A DNA stretch of 64,000 nucleotides, taken from the NCBI GenBank assembly GCA_900770525.1, contig CAAHDT010000005.1, positions 34,705-98,704 of the forward strand. Direction: 5' to 3'. A program made the position numbers and the translations under genes. The stretch is from Candidatus Gastranaerophilales bacterium (GTDB lineage Bacteria; Cyanobacteriota; Vampirovibrionia; Gastranaerophilales; Gastranaerophilaceae). This document shows, one piece after another, positions 34,341 through 42,879 of the stretch (its first letter is position 1; every line of letters begins with the position of its first letter). Under the pieces are notes generated by a model, which was given only the letters and a program-made list of their open reading frames with translations, had not been told where the DNA came from and did no database searches.

Positions 34341-34358
34341 TCAGAAGTTCGAGTCTTC
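34341..34358 (+). repeat. Attachment-site-like duplicate of the tRNA-Val 3' end
   Basis: An exact 18-base copy of the tRNA-Val T-arm sequence (TCAGAAGTTCGAGTCTTC, also at 34260-34277). About 60 bases further on, TGCTCACA occurs twice (34418-34425 and 34429-34436), a spacing like integrase arm-type sites. No integrase gene is present, so this is read as the scar of a lost or decayed integrated element. A chance or tRNA-gene-duplication origin is possible. Confidence 0.6.
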
Positions 34359-34535
34359 CCAATAGAACTTCTAAGCATGAGGTTCATCACTAAAAATTCG
34401 CTGTTATAGAAAGAACCTGCTCACAATTTGCTCACATAGTTATAACCTAAAGAATTAAAGCTTGCCCAAATAAAACAAAAGTTCAAATCACTACAAATAA
34501 GTAATCTGAACTTAGTGTTTAATTTATATTTTTGT

Positions 34536-34850
34536 TTAAGCTTGTTTCAAATTTGCTAACGTCAAACCGTGTTCTTTGATGTACTGCAACAACTTAACAT
34601 CTTCTAGGTTTATTGCAATTCCAACAGAGTAGGCATAATTAACTGCTTCTTTTGTATCATCAGAAACTTTAATAACTCTGTTGCGTGAGTTTCCCTCAAT
34701 TGCAGGTTTTCTACCTGCATTATCACGTTTTCCACCATGTAATATCATCATGGCTTCTTCATCAGAATGCTTACGCACTTGTTCTGCTTGTTCTTCGGTG
34801 AAGAACTTTCTATCGTCCAATATTTCTTCTAATGTTCTAAGTTTCTTCAT
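34536..34850 (-). CDS. Probable antitoxin partner of RelE/HigB-like toxin
   Basis: A 104-residue protein of a family I do not recognise. It overlaps the toxin gene by four bases (ATGA) and follows it, the toxin-first order typical of higBA-like pairs. The N-terminus (LRTLEEILDDRKFFTEEQAEQ) resembles the start of some HigA antitoxins. The middle carries GGKRDNAGRKP and then NRVIKVSDDTKEAVNYA, reminiscent of ribbon-helix-helix proteins with a GGxRxGAGRK lead-in. No XRE domain is evident, so the DNA-binding part would be of a different type. The antitoxin role is inferred from gene order and size. Confidence 0.65.
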   Translation of the reverse strand: MKKLRTLEEILDDRKFFTEEQAEQVRKHSDEEAMMILHGGKRDNAGRKPAIEGNSRNRVIKVSDDTKEAVNYAYSVGIAINLEDVKLLQYIKEHGLTLANLKQA

Positions 34851-35182
34851 ATCTTTAATTCCTGTTGGTTAAGGTATCTTTCAATGTTTTTGCGAGCCTG
34901 CTTTATATATCGTGATGGTGCTTTCTGCGTTTCCTTTAAAACAATCAGACCGACTATTATAATTCGTCTTCTGTTTGGGTCATACATAAAGTACGCTCTA
35001 ATCCCTTTGGGCTTTATTTCAAACAAACCGTTTCCTAAGTCGTTGATATTCTTGTATTGCGTACCGACATTTTCAAATATTCTGATAGCTTCGGCAATTT
35101 TGACTCTGTTATCAACAGATAAAGCAAATAATTGTTCTTCTGCTTCGTCTGTTAATTCTGCTGTAAACTGTTTGTTATTCAT
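34847..35182 (-). CDS. RelE/HigB-like toxin (phage Gp49-like)
   Basis: A 111-residue protein resembling the ParE/RelE/HigB superfamily of mRNA-cleaving toxins. LFEIKPKGIRAYFMYDPNRRRIIIV (about 53-77, read in parts) is the core beta sheet with the conserved basic residues. LKETQKAPSRYIKQARKNIE corresponds to the usual 'FxKKxQKTPxxEIxxAxxR' end. It is first in a two-gene operon with the probable antitoxin downstream, next to the tRNA-Val attachment-like repeat, a common place for addiction modules carried by mobile elements. Confidence 0.82.
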   Translation of the reverse strand: MNNKQFTAELTDEAEEQLFALSVDNRVKIAEAIRIFENVGTQYKNINDLGNGLFEIKPKGIRAYFMYDPNRRRIIIVGLIVLKETQKAPSRYIKQARKNIERYLNQQELKI

Positions 35183-35400
35183 ACCTATTATAGTATAACA
35201 TGAATAAGTTACCTTTTCAAGGGCTAGGTCATAAATATTTACAACTCAAAGCTGTTTTGTAAATTTACTATCTAAAGTGTCTTAAAGTTCAGTTTTCTTG
35301 TATGCTAGTACAATCTTTTATTGTATTACGAGCCAATAAAAGTCAAAAATCAAGTTTTTAAGTAGAATATTGTTCCATGCAGAAAATTTTGATATATATA

Positions 35401-36057
35401 TTATAATTTATTTTGATTGTTAAATTTTCGCCAAGGTTCTTGTGGTGGAATATATCTTAATAAAATATTATGATTGCTGTTTTTGTCGATTGAGTGTTCT
35501 GTGCATTCAAATTCTGAATTTCTTGGGAAAACTACTTCATCATATATCCCGTTTTTTGATACACTTACCCTTGAAACTCTGGCACCTTGTGGGACTATTA
35601 TTGTGTAATTTATTCCATTTTTACTACTGCTAAACATGTTTGCATAATTTCTATCTTCTGATGAATATGCATATTCAGCCATTCGGATTTTATCTCCTTT
35701 TTTCAAGGAAATTGCCTTATTATACATTTTGGTTTTTTGTGGTGTCATGTGTTCTGCATAACTAATACCGCGGAAAACTTTTAGGGGTCTTCTAGTTGGG
35801 GTTAAGTTTTTAAAATCAATATCAGTATTTACAATAAGTTTTTGTGGAGTTAGGTTAAAACTTTCTTGTAAAATAAATTTTCTATGTTCATCTATTTTTT
35901 GAATTCCATTAAGAGTTTTGTTGACAAAGCCATATAAAAGGGAGTGTTCTTTAACCGAAATTAATCGTTGTTGAGTTTCTGGTTTTACAACTCCTTTTTC
36001 GATTTGTCTTTTCCATACGTAATCACAAAATCTCATGTTTGTAGGGTAAATTTTCAT
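35401..36057 (-). CDS. Probable ADP-ribosyltransferase (R-S-E class)
   Basis: A 218-residue protein whose C-terminal half fits the mono-ADP-ribosyltransferase fold. There is an arginine in LKVFRGISY (R96) at the first strand and a YSSED block (S132/S133) where the family has STS. After IIVPQGARVSRVSV comes IYDEVVFPRNSEFECTE, with E174 at the catalytic glutamate of the ExE loop. The residue two before it is tyrosine (Y172), not Glu or Gln, which is unusual. The N-terminal 90 residues are helical and unassigned. There is no signal peptide. AAAGGA precedes the ATG. It lies in the accessory stretch downstream of tRNA-Val. Toxin or effector is the likely role; the target and an immunity partner are not evident. 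Confidence 0.6.
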   Translation of the reverse strand: MKIYPTNMRFCDYVWKRQIEKGVVKPETQQRLISVKEHSLLYGFVNKTLNGIQKIDEHRKFILQESFNLTPQKLIVNTDIDFKNLTPTRRPLKVFRGISYAEHMTPQKTKMYNKAISLKKGDKIRMAEYAYSSEDRNYANMFSSSKNGINYTIIVPQGARVSRVSVSKNGIYDEVVFPRNSEFECTEHSIDKNSNHNILLRYIPPQEPWRKFNNQNKL

Positions 36058-36082
36058 TGTTTTTATTCCTTTTTTTTAATTG

Positions 36083-36595
36083 CTATATAAATTTAACTGT
36101 TTTATCAAGTTCAACTCGTTCATAATGACGAGGATTAGGGGTTAGACCTTCTTGAGGATATCCGATAGGGAAAATTGCAACAGGAATTATATTTTGTGGC
36201 AATTTGTATTCTTCGATAACTTTTTCCGGATCAAAATGTCCAACCCAAGTGGTACTAAGTCCAAGGCTTGTTATTTCTAACATCATATGTGTTGCGACAA
36301 TAGAGGCATCAACTTCACCCATGTCTTTGCCATCGTAACCTCTTTTCCAACTCGTAGTGTTGTTATAGCATATTAGCATTGCAAGTGGTGCGTTAAAATG
36401 ATAATTTGTACATTTTTTTAGTTTTTCAAGACTTTCTGCACTTTCTAATACATAAATTCTTTGCGGTTGGAAATTAACAGCGGTTGGCGCAATTCTACCT
36501 GCTTCAAGGATAAGGTTTATTTTTTCTTGTTCCACTTTTTTATCACTAAATTTTCTGACAGAATAACGTTCTTTAAATAAATCCATTAAGTCCAT
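36083..36595 (-). CDS. Nitroreductase-family flavoprotein
   Basis: FMN-dependent oxidoreductase of 170 residues. LFKERYSVRKFSDKKVEQEKI and the APTAVNFQPQRIYVLES region form the FMN phosphate and isoalloxazine contacts. A middle segment DASIVATHMMLEITSLGLSTTW is typical of the small nitroreductase subgroup, as is the ending IPVAIFPIGYPQEG. It lies 18 bases downstream of a TPR gene on the same strand. Physiological substrate unknown. Confidence 0.9.
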   Translation of the reverse strand: MDLMDLFKERYSVRKFSDKKVEQEKINLILEAGRIAPTAVNFQPQRIYVLESAESLEKLKKCTNYHFNAPLAMLICYNNTTSWKRGYDGKDMGEVDASIVATHMMLEITSLGLSTTWVGHFDPEKVIEEYKLPQNIIPVAIFPIGYPQEGLTPNPRHYERVELDKTVKFI

Positions 36596-36613
36596 TGATT
36601 TTTCTCCTTTGGG

Positions 36614-37099
36614 TTATTTTATGTATTTTTGAAGTAATAGTTTTTTTAAAGCTTTTGAATAAATTGCGTTTGGTTCAATTTCAAGAACTTTATTTAATGT
36701 TTCAAGTGCTCCGTTGTAATCTTTCAATTTCTTTTGGGTGACTGCTTTATAATAATATGCATCAACGAATTTTGTATCAAGTGTTATTGCCGTGTTAAAA
36801 TCTTCTAGTGCATTTTGGAGTGCAATTACGTCAGACTTTTCATCGGCTAAGACGATTAGTGCCCTGTTGTAATAAGCATCAATCATTTTGTTGTCAATTT
36901 CAATAGCCTTGCTGTAATTATTATATGCAGATTCAATATCACCTTTGTTATAGAAGGCTATTGCTTTTGAAAAATAACATAAAGCGGATTTAGGTTTCAG
37001 TTCTATTGCTTTGTCTAAAGCAACAATAGCTTGGTCAAAATTTCCGTTATTTGTTTCTGTTATCCCTAAGTCTAAGTAATATTTGTAATCTTGTTCCAC
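36614..37099 (-). CDS. Tetratricopeptide-repeat protein
   Basis: The 161 residues are almost entirely TPR: about four 34-residue repeats with the W/L-G-Y-A-F-A-P pattern, for example YYLDLGITETNNGNFDQAIVA, CYFSKAIAFYNKGDIESAYN and AYYYKAVTQKKLKDYNGALE. There is no signal peptide, so it is probably a cytoplasmic scaffold for protein-protein contacts. It sits directly upstream of the nitroreductase gene. Confidence 0.9.
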   Translation of the reverse strand: MEQDYKYYLDLGITETNNGNFDQAIVALDKAIELKPKSALCYFSKAIAFYNKGDIESAYNNYSKAIEIDNKMIDAYYNRALIVLADEKSDVIALQNALEDFNTAITLDTKFVDAYYYKAVTQKKLKDYNGALETLNKVLEIEPNAIYSKALKKLLLQKYIK

Positions 37100-37248
37100 C
37101 GGATACTCCTTATAGCTGAATAATAGTTTAAAGAAAAATTATTTACAAGTTTTTTGGAGAGAGCTTTATTGGTTTGAAACATTTTTTCAAATTATTCGTC
37201 AATGATATTGAGTATATTTTAGTGTCGAAGGAAGCTGGAGAGGATGAG

Positions 37249-38223
37249 ATGAATTTAGGTACAAATTTAGCTATTGATACGCTTTATAGTGATTTTGAAG
37301 GGAGTTCTTGTAATATTGGGGGCTCTGATACAAATATTGAACCGACAACAGAAATAACAGAGCCAAAAACTTTTAGTTCAATTGCGAAGGAAGACGATAT
37401 ATTACAAATGTATTTGAAAGATATTGGGAAAATAAGACTTTTAAATGCGCAAGAAGAAAAAGTTTTGGGGAAAGCTATTCAAAAAGGGGAAGAGCATAAC
37501 GCGCAAATTGCGAAAAGAAAGCTTGTGCAGGCAAACTTGCGTCTTGTTGTAAGTATTGCAAAAAAATATATAGGGCAAGGTGTTTTATTTATGGATTTGG
37601 TTCAAGAAGGGTCTATCGGATTAATAAAGGCCGCGGAGAAGTTTGATTATTCAAAGAATTGCAAGTTTTCAACATATGCAACGTGGTGGATTAAGCAAAC
37701 AATTATTCGTGCTATTGCTAACAATTCCAAAACTATAAGAATTCCAATTCATATGTCTGATAAAATTCGTAAATATAAACGTGCTTTTTCTGAGATGACT
37801 TTTGAATTTGGAAGAGAACCTACAGATATGGAAGTTGCAAAAAGGCTGGGGTTTACGTTAAAAAACATAAGTTCAATAAAAAGGGCATTAATAAAAGAAC
37901 CCATTAGTTTGGAAACTCCTGTAACTGATGATTTGTGCGTTGGTGATTATATTGAAGATAAAAGTTACAACTCGCCTGATGTACATGTAAAAAAAGTTAG
38001 TATGGCAACGAGTGTTGCCGTTTTATTGAAATCTCTTACTGAACGAGAAAAAAGTATTATCAATTGTAGGTTTGGAATAAATGGTGAAACGCCGTTAACA
38101 TTGGAACAAGTTGGTAGAAAGCTGGGGTATTCAAAGGAGCGGATACGGCAGTTAGAAGATATTGCAATAAAAAAGATGAGAGATATGGATATTACTCACT
38201 TTAAAGATTTTATTGAGGATTAA
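37249..38223 (+). CDS. RNA polymerase sigma-70 factor, RpoD/SigA-like
   Basis: Sigma factor of 324 residues from the ATG at 37249, which has GGAGAGG a few bases upstream; the frame extends to a TTG at 37174. Region 1.2 (DDILQMYLKDIGKIRLL), region 2 (ANLRLVVSIAKKYIGQG, DLVQEGSIGLIKAAEKFD, FSTYATWWIKQTI), region 3 and region 4 (LTEREKSIINCRFGI ... TLEQVGRKLGYSKERIRQLED) are all present. The N-terminus is Thr/Ser/Glu-rich and lacks a large region 1.1. It could be the primary factor or a group 2 paralogue of cyanobacterial type; YSKERIRQLEDIA departs from the usual VTRERIRQIEAKA, which leans to group 2. Confidence 0.9.
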   Translation: MNLGTNLAIDTLYSDFEGSSCNIGGSDTNIEPTTEITEPKTFSSIAKEDDILQMYLKDIGKIRLLNAQEEKVLGKAIQKGEEHNAQIAKRKLVQANLRLVVSIAKKYIGQGVLFMDLVQEGSIGLIKAAEKFDYSKNCKFSTYATWWIKQTIIRAIANNSKTIRIPIHMSDKIRKYKRAFSEMTFEFGREPTDMEVAKRLGFTLKNISSIKRALIKEPISLETPVTDDLCVGDYIEDKSYNSPDVHVKKVSMATSVAVLLKSLTEREKSIINCRFGINGETPLTLEQVGRKLGYSKERIRQLEDIAIKKMRDMDITHFKDFIED

Positions 38224-38226
38224 GGG

Positions 38227-38256
38227 AACGGTTGGGAATTTCCCAACCGTTTTTTA
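38227..38256 (+). terminator. Terminator after the sigma factor gene
   Basis: AACGGTTGGGA / TCCCAACCGTT stem with a tiny loop and a six-T run, directly after the stop codon. It lies inside the upstream open frame of recN, so recN must start later, at 38307. Confidence 0.9.
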
Positions 38257-38306
38257 ATATTTTTTACAGTGTTGCAAGATTGATATTCTTAAGATATCCT
38301 ATTGTT

Positions 38307-39959
38307 ATGATTAAGCAATTGAGATTAAAAAATTATATTTTGATTGATGAACTTGAGGCAAATTTGCATTCAGGTCTGAACGTTATTACCGGTGAAACAG
38401 GCGCAGGTAAAAGTATTCTGATAAGTGCTATTGATACGGCTTTTGCCGGTAGAGTTTCTAAGGATGTTATAAAACACGGTTCTGATAAGGCTGTAATTGA
38501 GCTTGTTATAGAGAATAAAAGACATAATTTGAAATCTTTATTTGAAGAAAACGGAATTGATGATTGCGGCAATGAAATAATTTTGACTAAAGAAATTTCG
38601 CAAAGTGGAGTTAGAACAAGGCTTAATGGAAGTTTGATTAATCAAGATTTTTTGAAACAAATAAAATCTTTGTTTTTGGATATTCATTCTCAACATCAAA
38701 CATATGTTTTTATGCAGCCCAAATATCATATTAATTTGCTTGACAATTATGCAAAAGATGTTTATGGAAAAACTTTAGAAGAGTATAAGGAAGTTTATAA
38801 AAAGTATTTAGATACTAAAAATTTGCTTGAACAGACTAAAAATTTTGCGGATAATACTGAAGCGCAGATTGAGTTTTTACAGTTTCAGGTAAATGAAATT
38901 GAATCCGCTGAAGTCCAAAGTGCTAGTGAAGATGAAGAACTTAATCAGGAGTTGGAAGTTTTAGCAAATGCTGAAAAGTTAAAGGAGTTAACCGGACAGT
39001 CATATTGGGCGATAAATGGTGATGATGGCTCTATTTTGGAAGCTTTTGGTAAAATTAAACAAAATGTGTCAAAGGCTGCCTCTCTTGATTCAAAGCTGGA
39101 AGAAGTTGAACAGCGTCTTATTGATGTTATTGAAAACTTGCATGATATAGGAAGTGAGCTGCGTGATTATAGTCAAAATTTAGATAACGACACTGAACGA
39201 CTAAATGAAATACAAGAAAGATTATATCTTTTAGACAAGTTAAAACGCAAGTATGGTGGTACCTTAGAAGAAGTTTTGAAAACTCACGAAAAACTTTCCG
39301 CCGAATTATCAGGGATAGAATTTTCATCTAAAAATGTTGAAGTTTTAGAAAAAGAAGTTGAAAGTTTGAAGTCAAAACTTAAAGAAATGGCAAGCCGCAT
39401 AAGTGAAAATCGAAAAAATTACGCAAAAGTTTTATCTGTTTATATTCAGGAAAAACTGGAAAAATTGGAACTTCCAAAGGCTCGTTTTGAAATTTCTGTG
39501 ACAGATAAAGAGATAAGTGCTGATGGTGCGGATAATGTTGAGTTTCTTATTTCAACCAATGTTTCAGAAGATTTGAAGCCATTGGCAAAAGTTGCATCCG
39601 GCGGTGAAATTTCTCGAGTTATGCTTGCAATAAAGTCAATTTTTGCGCAGTCTGATGATATTGATACGGTAATTTTTGATGAAATTGATACGGGAATTTC
39701 CGGTAAAGCATCTCAGAGTGTTGCGGATGAAATAAAAGAGCTTTCAAAGTATCATCAAATAATTTTGATTACTCACCAACCGATAATTGCCTCTAAAGCA
39801 GATAAGCATTTTTACGTAAGAAAATCTCAAGGAGATGAAACAAAAGTTGAAGTTTATGTTCTACAGGGCGATAACAAGATTAAGGCTCTTGCAGAACTTG
39901 CAGGTGGTGAGATTAATGAACAATCAATTGAGTTTGCAAAATCTTTGATTAATGCATAA
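38307..39959 (+). CDS. recN: RecN, DNA double-strand-break repair ATPase
   Basis: SMC-like protein that acts early in double-strand-break repair. From the ATG at 38307 it has 550 residues: Walker A GETGAGKS at 29-36, a long coiled-coil middle (about 150-380), the signature ASGGEISRVMLAIK and Walker B TVIFDEIDTGISG near the C-terminus. The start is fixed by the terminator at 38227-38256, which excludes longer versions. The stop is four bases from the convergent trmFO stop. Confidence 0.95.
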   Translation: MIKQLRLKNYILIDELEANLHSGLNVITGETGAGKSILISAIDTAFAGRVSKDVIKHGSDKAVIELVIENKRHNLKSLFEENGIDDCGNEIILTKEISQSGVRTRLNGSLINQDFLKQIKSLFLDIHSQHQTYVFMQPKYHINLLDNYAKDVYGKTLEEYKEVYKKYLDTKNLLEQTKNFADNTEAQIEFLQFQVNEIESAEVQSASEDEELNQELEVLANAEKLKELTGQSYWAINGDDGSILEAFGKIKQNVSKAASLDSKLEEVEQRLIDVIENLHDIGSELRDYSQNLDNDTERLNEIQERLYLLDKLKRKYGGTLEEVLKTHEKLSAELSGIEFSSKNVEVLEKEVESLKSKLKEMASRISENRKNYAKVLSVYIQEKLEKLELPKARFEISVTDKEISADGADNVEFLISTNVSEDLKPLAKVASGGEISRVMLAIKSIFAQSDDIDTVIFDEIDTGISGKASQSVADEIKELSKYHQIILITHQPIIASKADKHFYVRKSQGDETKVEVYVLQGDNKIKALAELAGGEINEQSIEFAKSLINA

Positions 39960-39963
39960 TTTA

Positions 39964-41274
39964 TTATAAGGAATTTACAAGTTTGGTTAGTGTTTCGATT
40001 GATCTTGCAGAAATTATTTCAGCCTTTAGTTTCTTATTTTTCCGTTCTTTTTTAGGTAATTCTACGGGCGGAACTAATCCCCAGTTTGAGTTGATTGGCT
40101 GGAATTTTGTATGCTCTTCATCTGATATATAGTGAGTTAAAGCACCGAGAATTGTTTCTTTTGGTAATTCAATCAACTTTTCTCCATTGATATATCTTGC
40201 AGCATTAATTCCCGCTAATAAACCGCTTGCGATGGATTCTGTATACCCTTCTGTTCCTGTAATTTGTCCTGCAAAAAATAGGGTTGGTCGTTTTCTTGTT
40301 TGCAAAGTTGCGTTTAATAGTCTTGGAGAATTGATAAAAGTATTTCTGTGCATAACGCCATATCTTACGATGTTTGCATTTTCAAGTCCCGGGATTGAAT
40401 GTAAAAGTTCTTTTTGCGCTCCCCATTTCAAATTTGTTTGAAATCCTACCAGATTATAAAGAGTTTTTGCGGAATTGTCTTGTCTTAATTGGACTACGGC
40501 ATAGTTTTCTATTCCTGTCCTTTTATCAATCAAGCCAACCGGCTTCATTGGACCAAATCTTAAGGTGTCTACTCCTCTTGAGGCAAGAACTTCTATCGGC
40601 AAACAGCTTTCAAAGAATTTTGCTCCTTTTTCAAATTCTTTCAACTCTATTTTAGGAGCATTTATAAGAATGTCATAAAATTTTGCATATTCTTCTTTGT
40701 TCATTGGACAATTGATGTAGGAAGCTTCTCCTTTGTCATAACGACTTGCGTAAAAAGCTTTTTCAAAATCAATACTGTCTACTTCAACGATAGGCGCTAT
40801 TGCATCAAAGAAATGTAAATGTTCACTTTGTGTAAAGTCTTTAATGGCATTAGCCAGAGGTTCACTGGTTAAAGGGCCTGATGCCATAATGACAATCCCG
40901 TCAGGAATTTCTGTAATTTCTTCTCGGATGACTTCAATATTTTCGTTTGCATTAATTATATCGGTAACCTTTTGTGAAAAACCTTCTCTGTCAATTGCAA
41001 GAGCTCCGCCTGCCGGAACAGAATTTTCAAAGGCGATATTTATTAATTCTCCACCGAGAATTTGCATTTCTTTTTTTAGAAGTCCTGATGCATTTGAGCA
41101 ATTGGCTGCCCCTAAACTGTTTGAACAAACAAATTCTGCAAACTTTTCTGTTACGTGTGCGCCTGTAGATTTTTTAGGGCGCATTTCGTATAATTTTACT
41201 TTTATTCCTCTTTTTGCAAGCTGTAAAGCAGCTTCCGAGCCGGCAAGTCCGGCACCTATAACTTTTACTTCCAT
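39964..41274 (-). CDS. trmFO: TrmFO, folate-dependent tRNA (uracil-54) methyltransferase
   Basis: Makes ribothymidine at position 54 of tRNA using methylenetetrahydrofolate and FAD. The 436 residues show the FAD-binding VIGAGLAGSEAALQLAKRG, YEMRPKKSTGAHVTEKFAE, VCSNSLGAANCSNASGLLK with the conserved cysteine, MKPVGLIDKRTG and FFAGQITGTEGYTESIASGL. The last 30 residues are Lys-rich. It is the alternative to SAM-dependent TrmA and is common in Firmicutes, Cyanobacteria and relatives. Confidence 0.96.
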   Translation of the reverse strand: MEVKVIGAGLAGSEAALQLAKRGIKVKLYEMRPKKSTGAHVTEKFAEFVCSNSLGAANCSNASGLLKKEMQILGGELINIAFENSVPAGGALAIDREGFSQKVTDIINANENIEVIREEITEIPDGIVIMASGPLTSEPLANAIKDFTQSEHLHFFDAIAPIVEVDSIDFEKAFYASRYDKGEASYINCPMNKEEYAKFYDILINAPKIELKEFEKGAKFFESCLPIEVLASRGVDTLRFGPMKPVGLIDKRTGIENYAVVQLRQDNSAKTLYNLVGFQTNLKWGAQKELLHSIPGLENANIVRYGVMHRNTFINSPRLLNATLQTRKRPTLFFAGQITGTEGYTESIASGLLAGINAARYINGEKLIELPKETILGALTHYISDEEHTKFQPINSNWGLVPPVELPKKERKNKKLKAEIISARSIETLTKLVNSL

Positions 41275-41409
41275 ATAACCAGTTTACTTCCTGCAAATAA
41301 ACCTGTCAACACTATGTTTCGTTGCTCCTTTAAAACGGGCATGTGAAATAAACCTTGCGAAAAAAAAATTCTTGTTGTAACATGTGTTTATTAAAGGAGA
41401 GTTGTGTAT

Positions 41410-42819
41410 ATGGAGACTTTAAACAAGAACGAAGGGCTTATCACTAAGATTATCGGACCGGTAATTGACGTTGAGTTTCAACAAGGTGAATTGCCTGAAA
41501 TCTATACCGCATTACATATTGAAAAAGAAGATGGCAGCTACATTGTTGCAGAAGTTCAACAAATGCTTGGTTCTAACAAGGTGAGAACTGTTGCTATGTC
41601 ATCTACTGACGGTTTAAAAAGAGGCATGAAGGTTCTTAATACTAATGAACCTATCAAAATCCCTGTAGGTAAACCTATTTTGGGTAGAATTCTTAATGTT
41701 ATCGGTGAACCTGTTGATAAAATGGGACCTGTTGAAACAGATACTTATTTACCGATTCACAGAGAATCCCCTAAACTTGTTGATCAAAATACTGATATTG
41801 AAATTTTGGAAACAGGTATTAAGGCGATTGACTTGTTACAACCATACCAAAAAGGTGGTAAAATCGGTTTGTTCGGTGGTGCTGGTGTTGGTAAAACAGT
41901 TTTGATTATGGAATTAATTCACAACATTGCTCAAGAACACTCCGGTGTATCTGTATTTGGTGGTGTTGGTGAAAGAACTCGTGAAGGTAATGACCTTTGG
42001 AACGAAATGAAAGAGTCTAACGTAATCGATAAAGTAGCATTGATTTACGGTCAGATGAATGAGCCGCCTGGAGCCAGAATGAGAGTTGGACTTTCTGCTT
42101 TGACTGCTGCTGAATATTTTAGAGATTTTTCTAAACAGGATGTATTGTTGTTTATCGATAACATTTTCCGTTTCACTCAAGCAGGTTCAGAAGTTTCAGC
42201 TTTGTTAGGACGTGTTCCGTCAGCCGTAGGTTATCAACCTACATTGGCTAACGAAATGGGTGAATTGCAAGAAAGAATTACTTCTACAAAAGATGGTTCA
42301 ATCACATCTGTACAAGCAATTTATGTACCTGCGGATGACTTGACAGACCCTGCTCCGGCAACAACATTCTCTCACTTGGATGCATCAACCGTATTGTCAA
42401 GACAAATCGCATCTCTTGGGATTTATCCGGCTGTTGACCCTCTTGAATCAACTTCAAGAGCGTTGGATCCGAATATTATCGGAGAAGAACATTATAACGT
42501 TACAAGAAAAGTTCTTGCAATTCTTCAAAAATATAAAGAATTACAAGATATCATTGCAATTCTTGGTATGGATGAATTGTCTGAAGAAGATAAAGAAACA
42601 GTTAACAGAGCAAGAAAAATTCAAAGATTCTTATCTCAACCGTTCTTTGTTGCAGAACAATTCTCAGGTATTCCAGGAAAATATGTTAAATTGTCTGATA
42701 CTATCAGAGGATTTAAAGAAATTATTGAAGGAAAACACGATGATTTGCCTGAACAAGCTTTCTATATGGTTGGTACTATTGAAGAAGCTGTTGAAAAAGC
42801 AAAAACAATCGAAGGTTAA
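41410..42819 (+). CDS. atpD: ATP synthase F1 subunit beta
   Basis: Catalytic subunit of the F-type ATP synthase. The 469 residues include the P loop GGAGVGKT at 156-163, the GERTREGNDL segment and ALLGRVPSAVGYQPTLA. An AGGAG sequence lies about ten bases before the ATG at 41410; a GTG at 41404 is an alternative start. The gene is followed only by the epsilon gene, with a stem-loop between. A free-standing beta-epsilon pair is the cyanobacterial arrangement and supports the taxonomic reading. Confidence 0.97.
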   Translation: METLNKNEGLITKIIGPVIDVEFQQGELPEIYTALHIEKEDGSYIVAEVQQMLGSNKVRTVAMSSTDGLKRGMKVLNTNEPIKIPVGKPILGRILNVIGEPVDKMGPVETDTYLPIHRESPKLVDQNTDIEILETGIKAIDLLQPYQKGGKIGLFGGAGVGKTVLIMELIHNIAQEHSGVSVFGGVGERTREGNDLWNEMKESNVIDKVALIYGQMNEPPGARMRVGLSALTAAEYFRDFSKQDVLLFIDNIFRFTQAGSEVSALLGRVPSAVGYQPTLANEMGELQERITSTKDGSITSVQAIYVPADDLTDPAPATTFSHLDASTVLSRQIASLGIYPAVDPLESTSRALDPNIIGEEHYNVTRKVLAILQKYKELQDIIAILGMDELSEEDKETVNRARKIQRFLSQPFFVAEQFSGIPGKYVKLSDTIRGFKEIIEGKHDDLPEQAFYMVGTIEEAVEKAKTIEG

Positions 42820-42828
42820 TATTGAGTT

Positions 42829-42856
42829 ATGCGGAATAAGTCTATTTATTCCGCAT
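42829..42856 (+). other. Intercistronic stem-loop between atpD and atpC
   Basis: ATGCGGAATAA / TTATTCCGCAT, an 11-base perfect stem with a six-base loop, between the atpD stop and the atpC ribosome-binding site. There is no T run, so it is more likely an mRNA stability or processing element that tunes subunit ratio than a terminator. Confidence 0.65.
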
Positions 42857-42879
42857 GATTTTAGATGGAGCAATTGCTT

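Noticed and set aside
38232..38306. Longer start for recN
   Set aside because: The extra codons overlap the sigma-factor terminator at 38227-38256 and are not RecN-like.
40844..41278. A 144-codon open frame on the plus strand
   Set aside because: Antisense to trmFO, with composition of a shadow frame and no ribosome-binding site.
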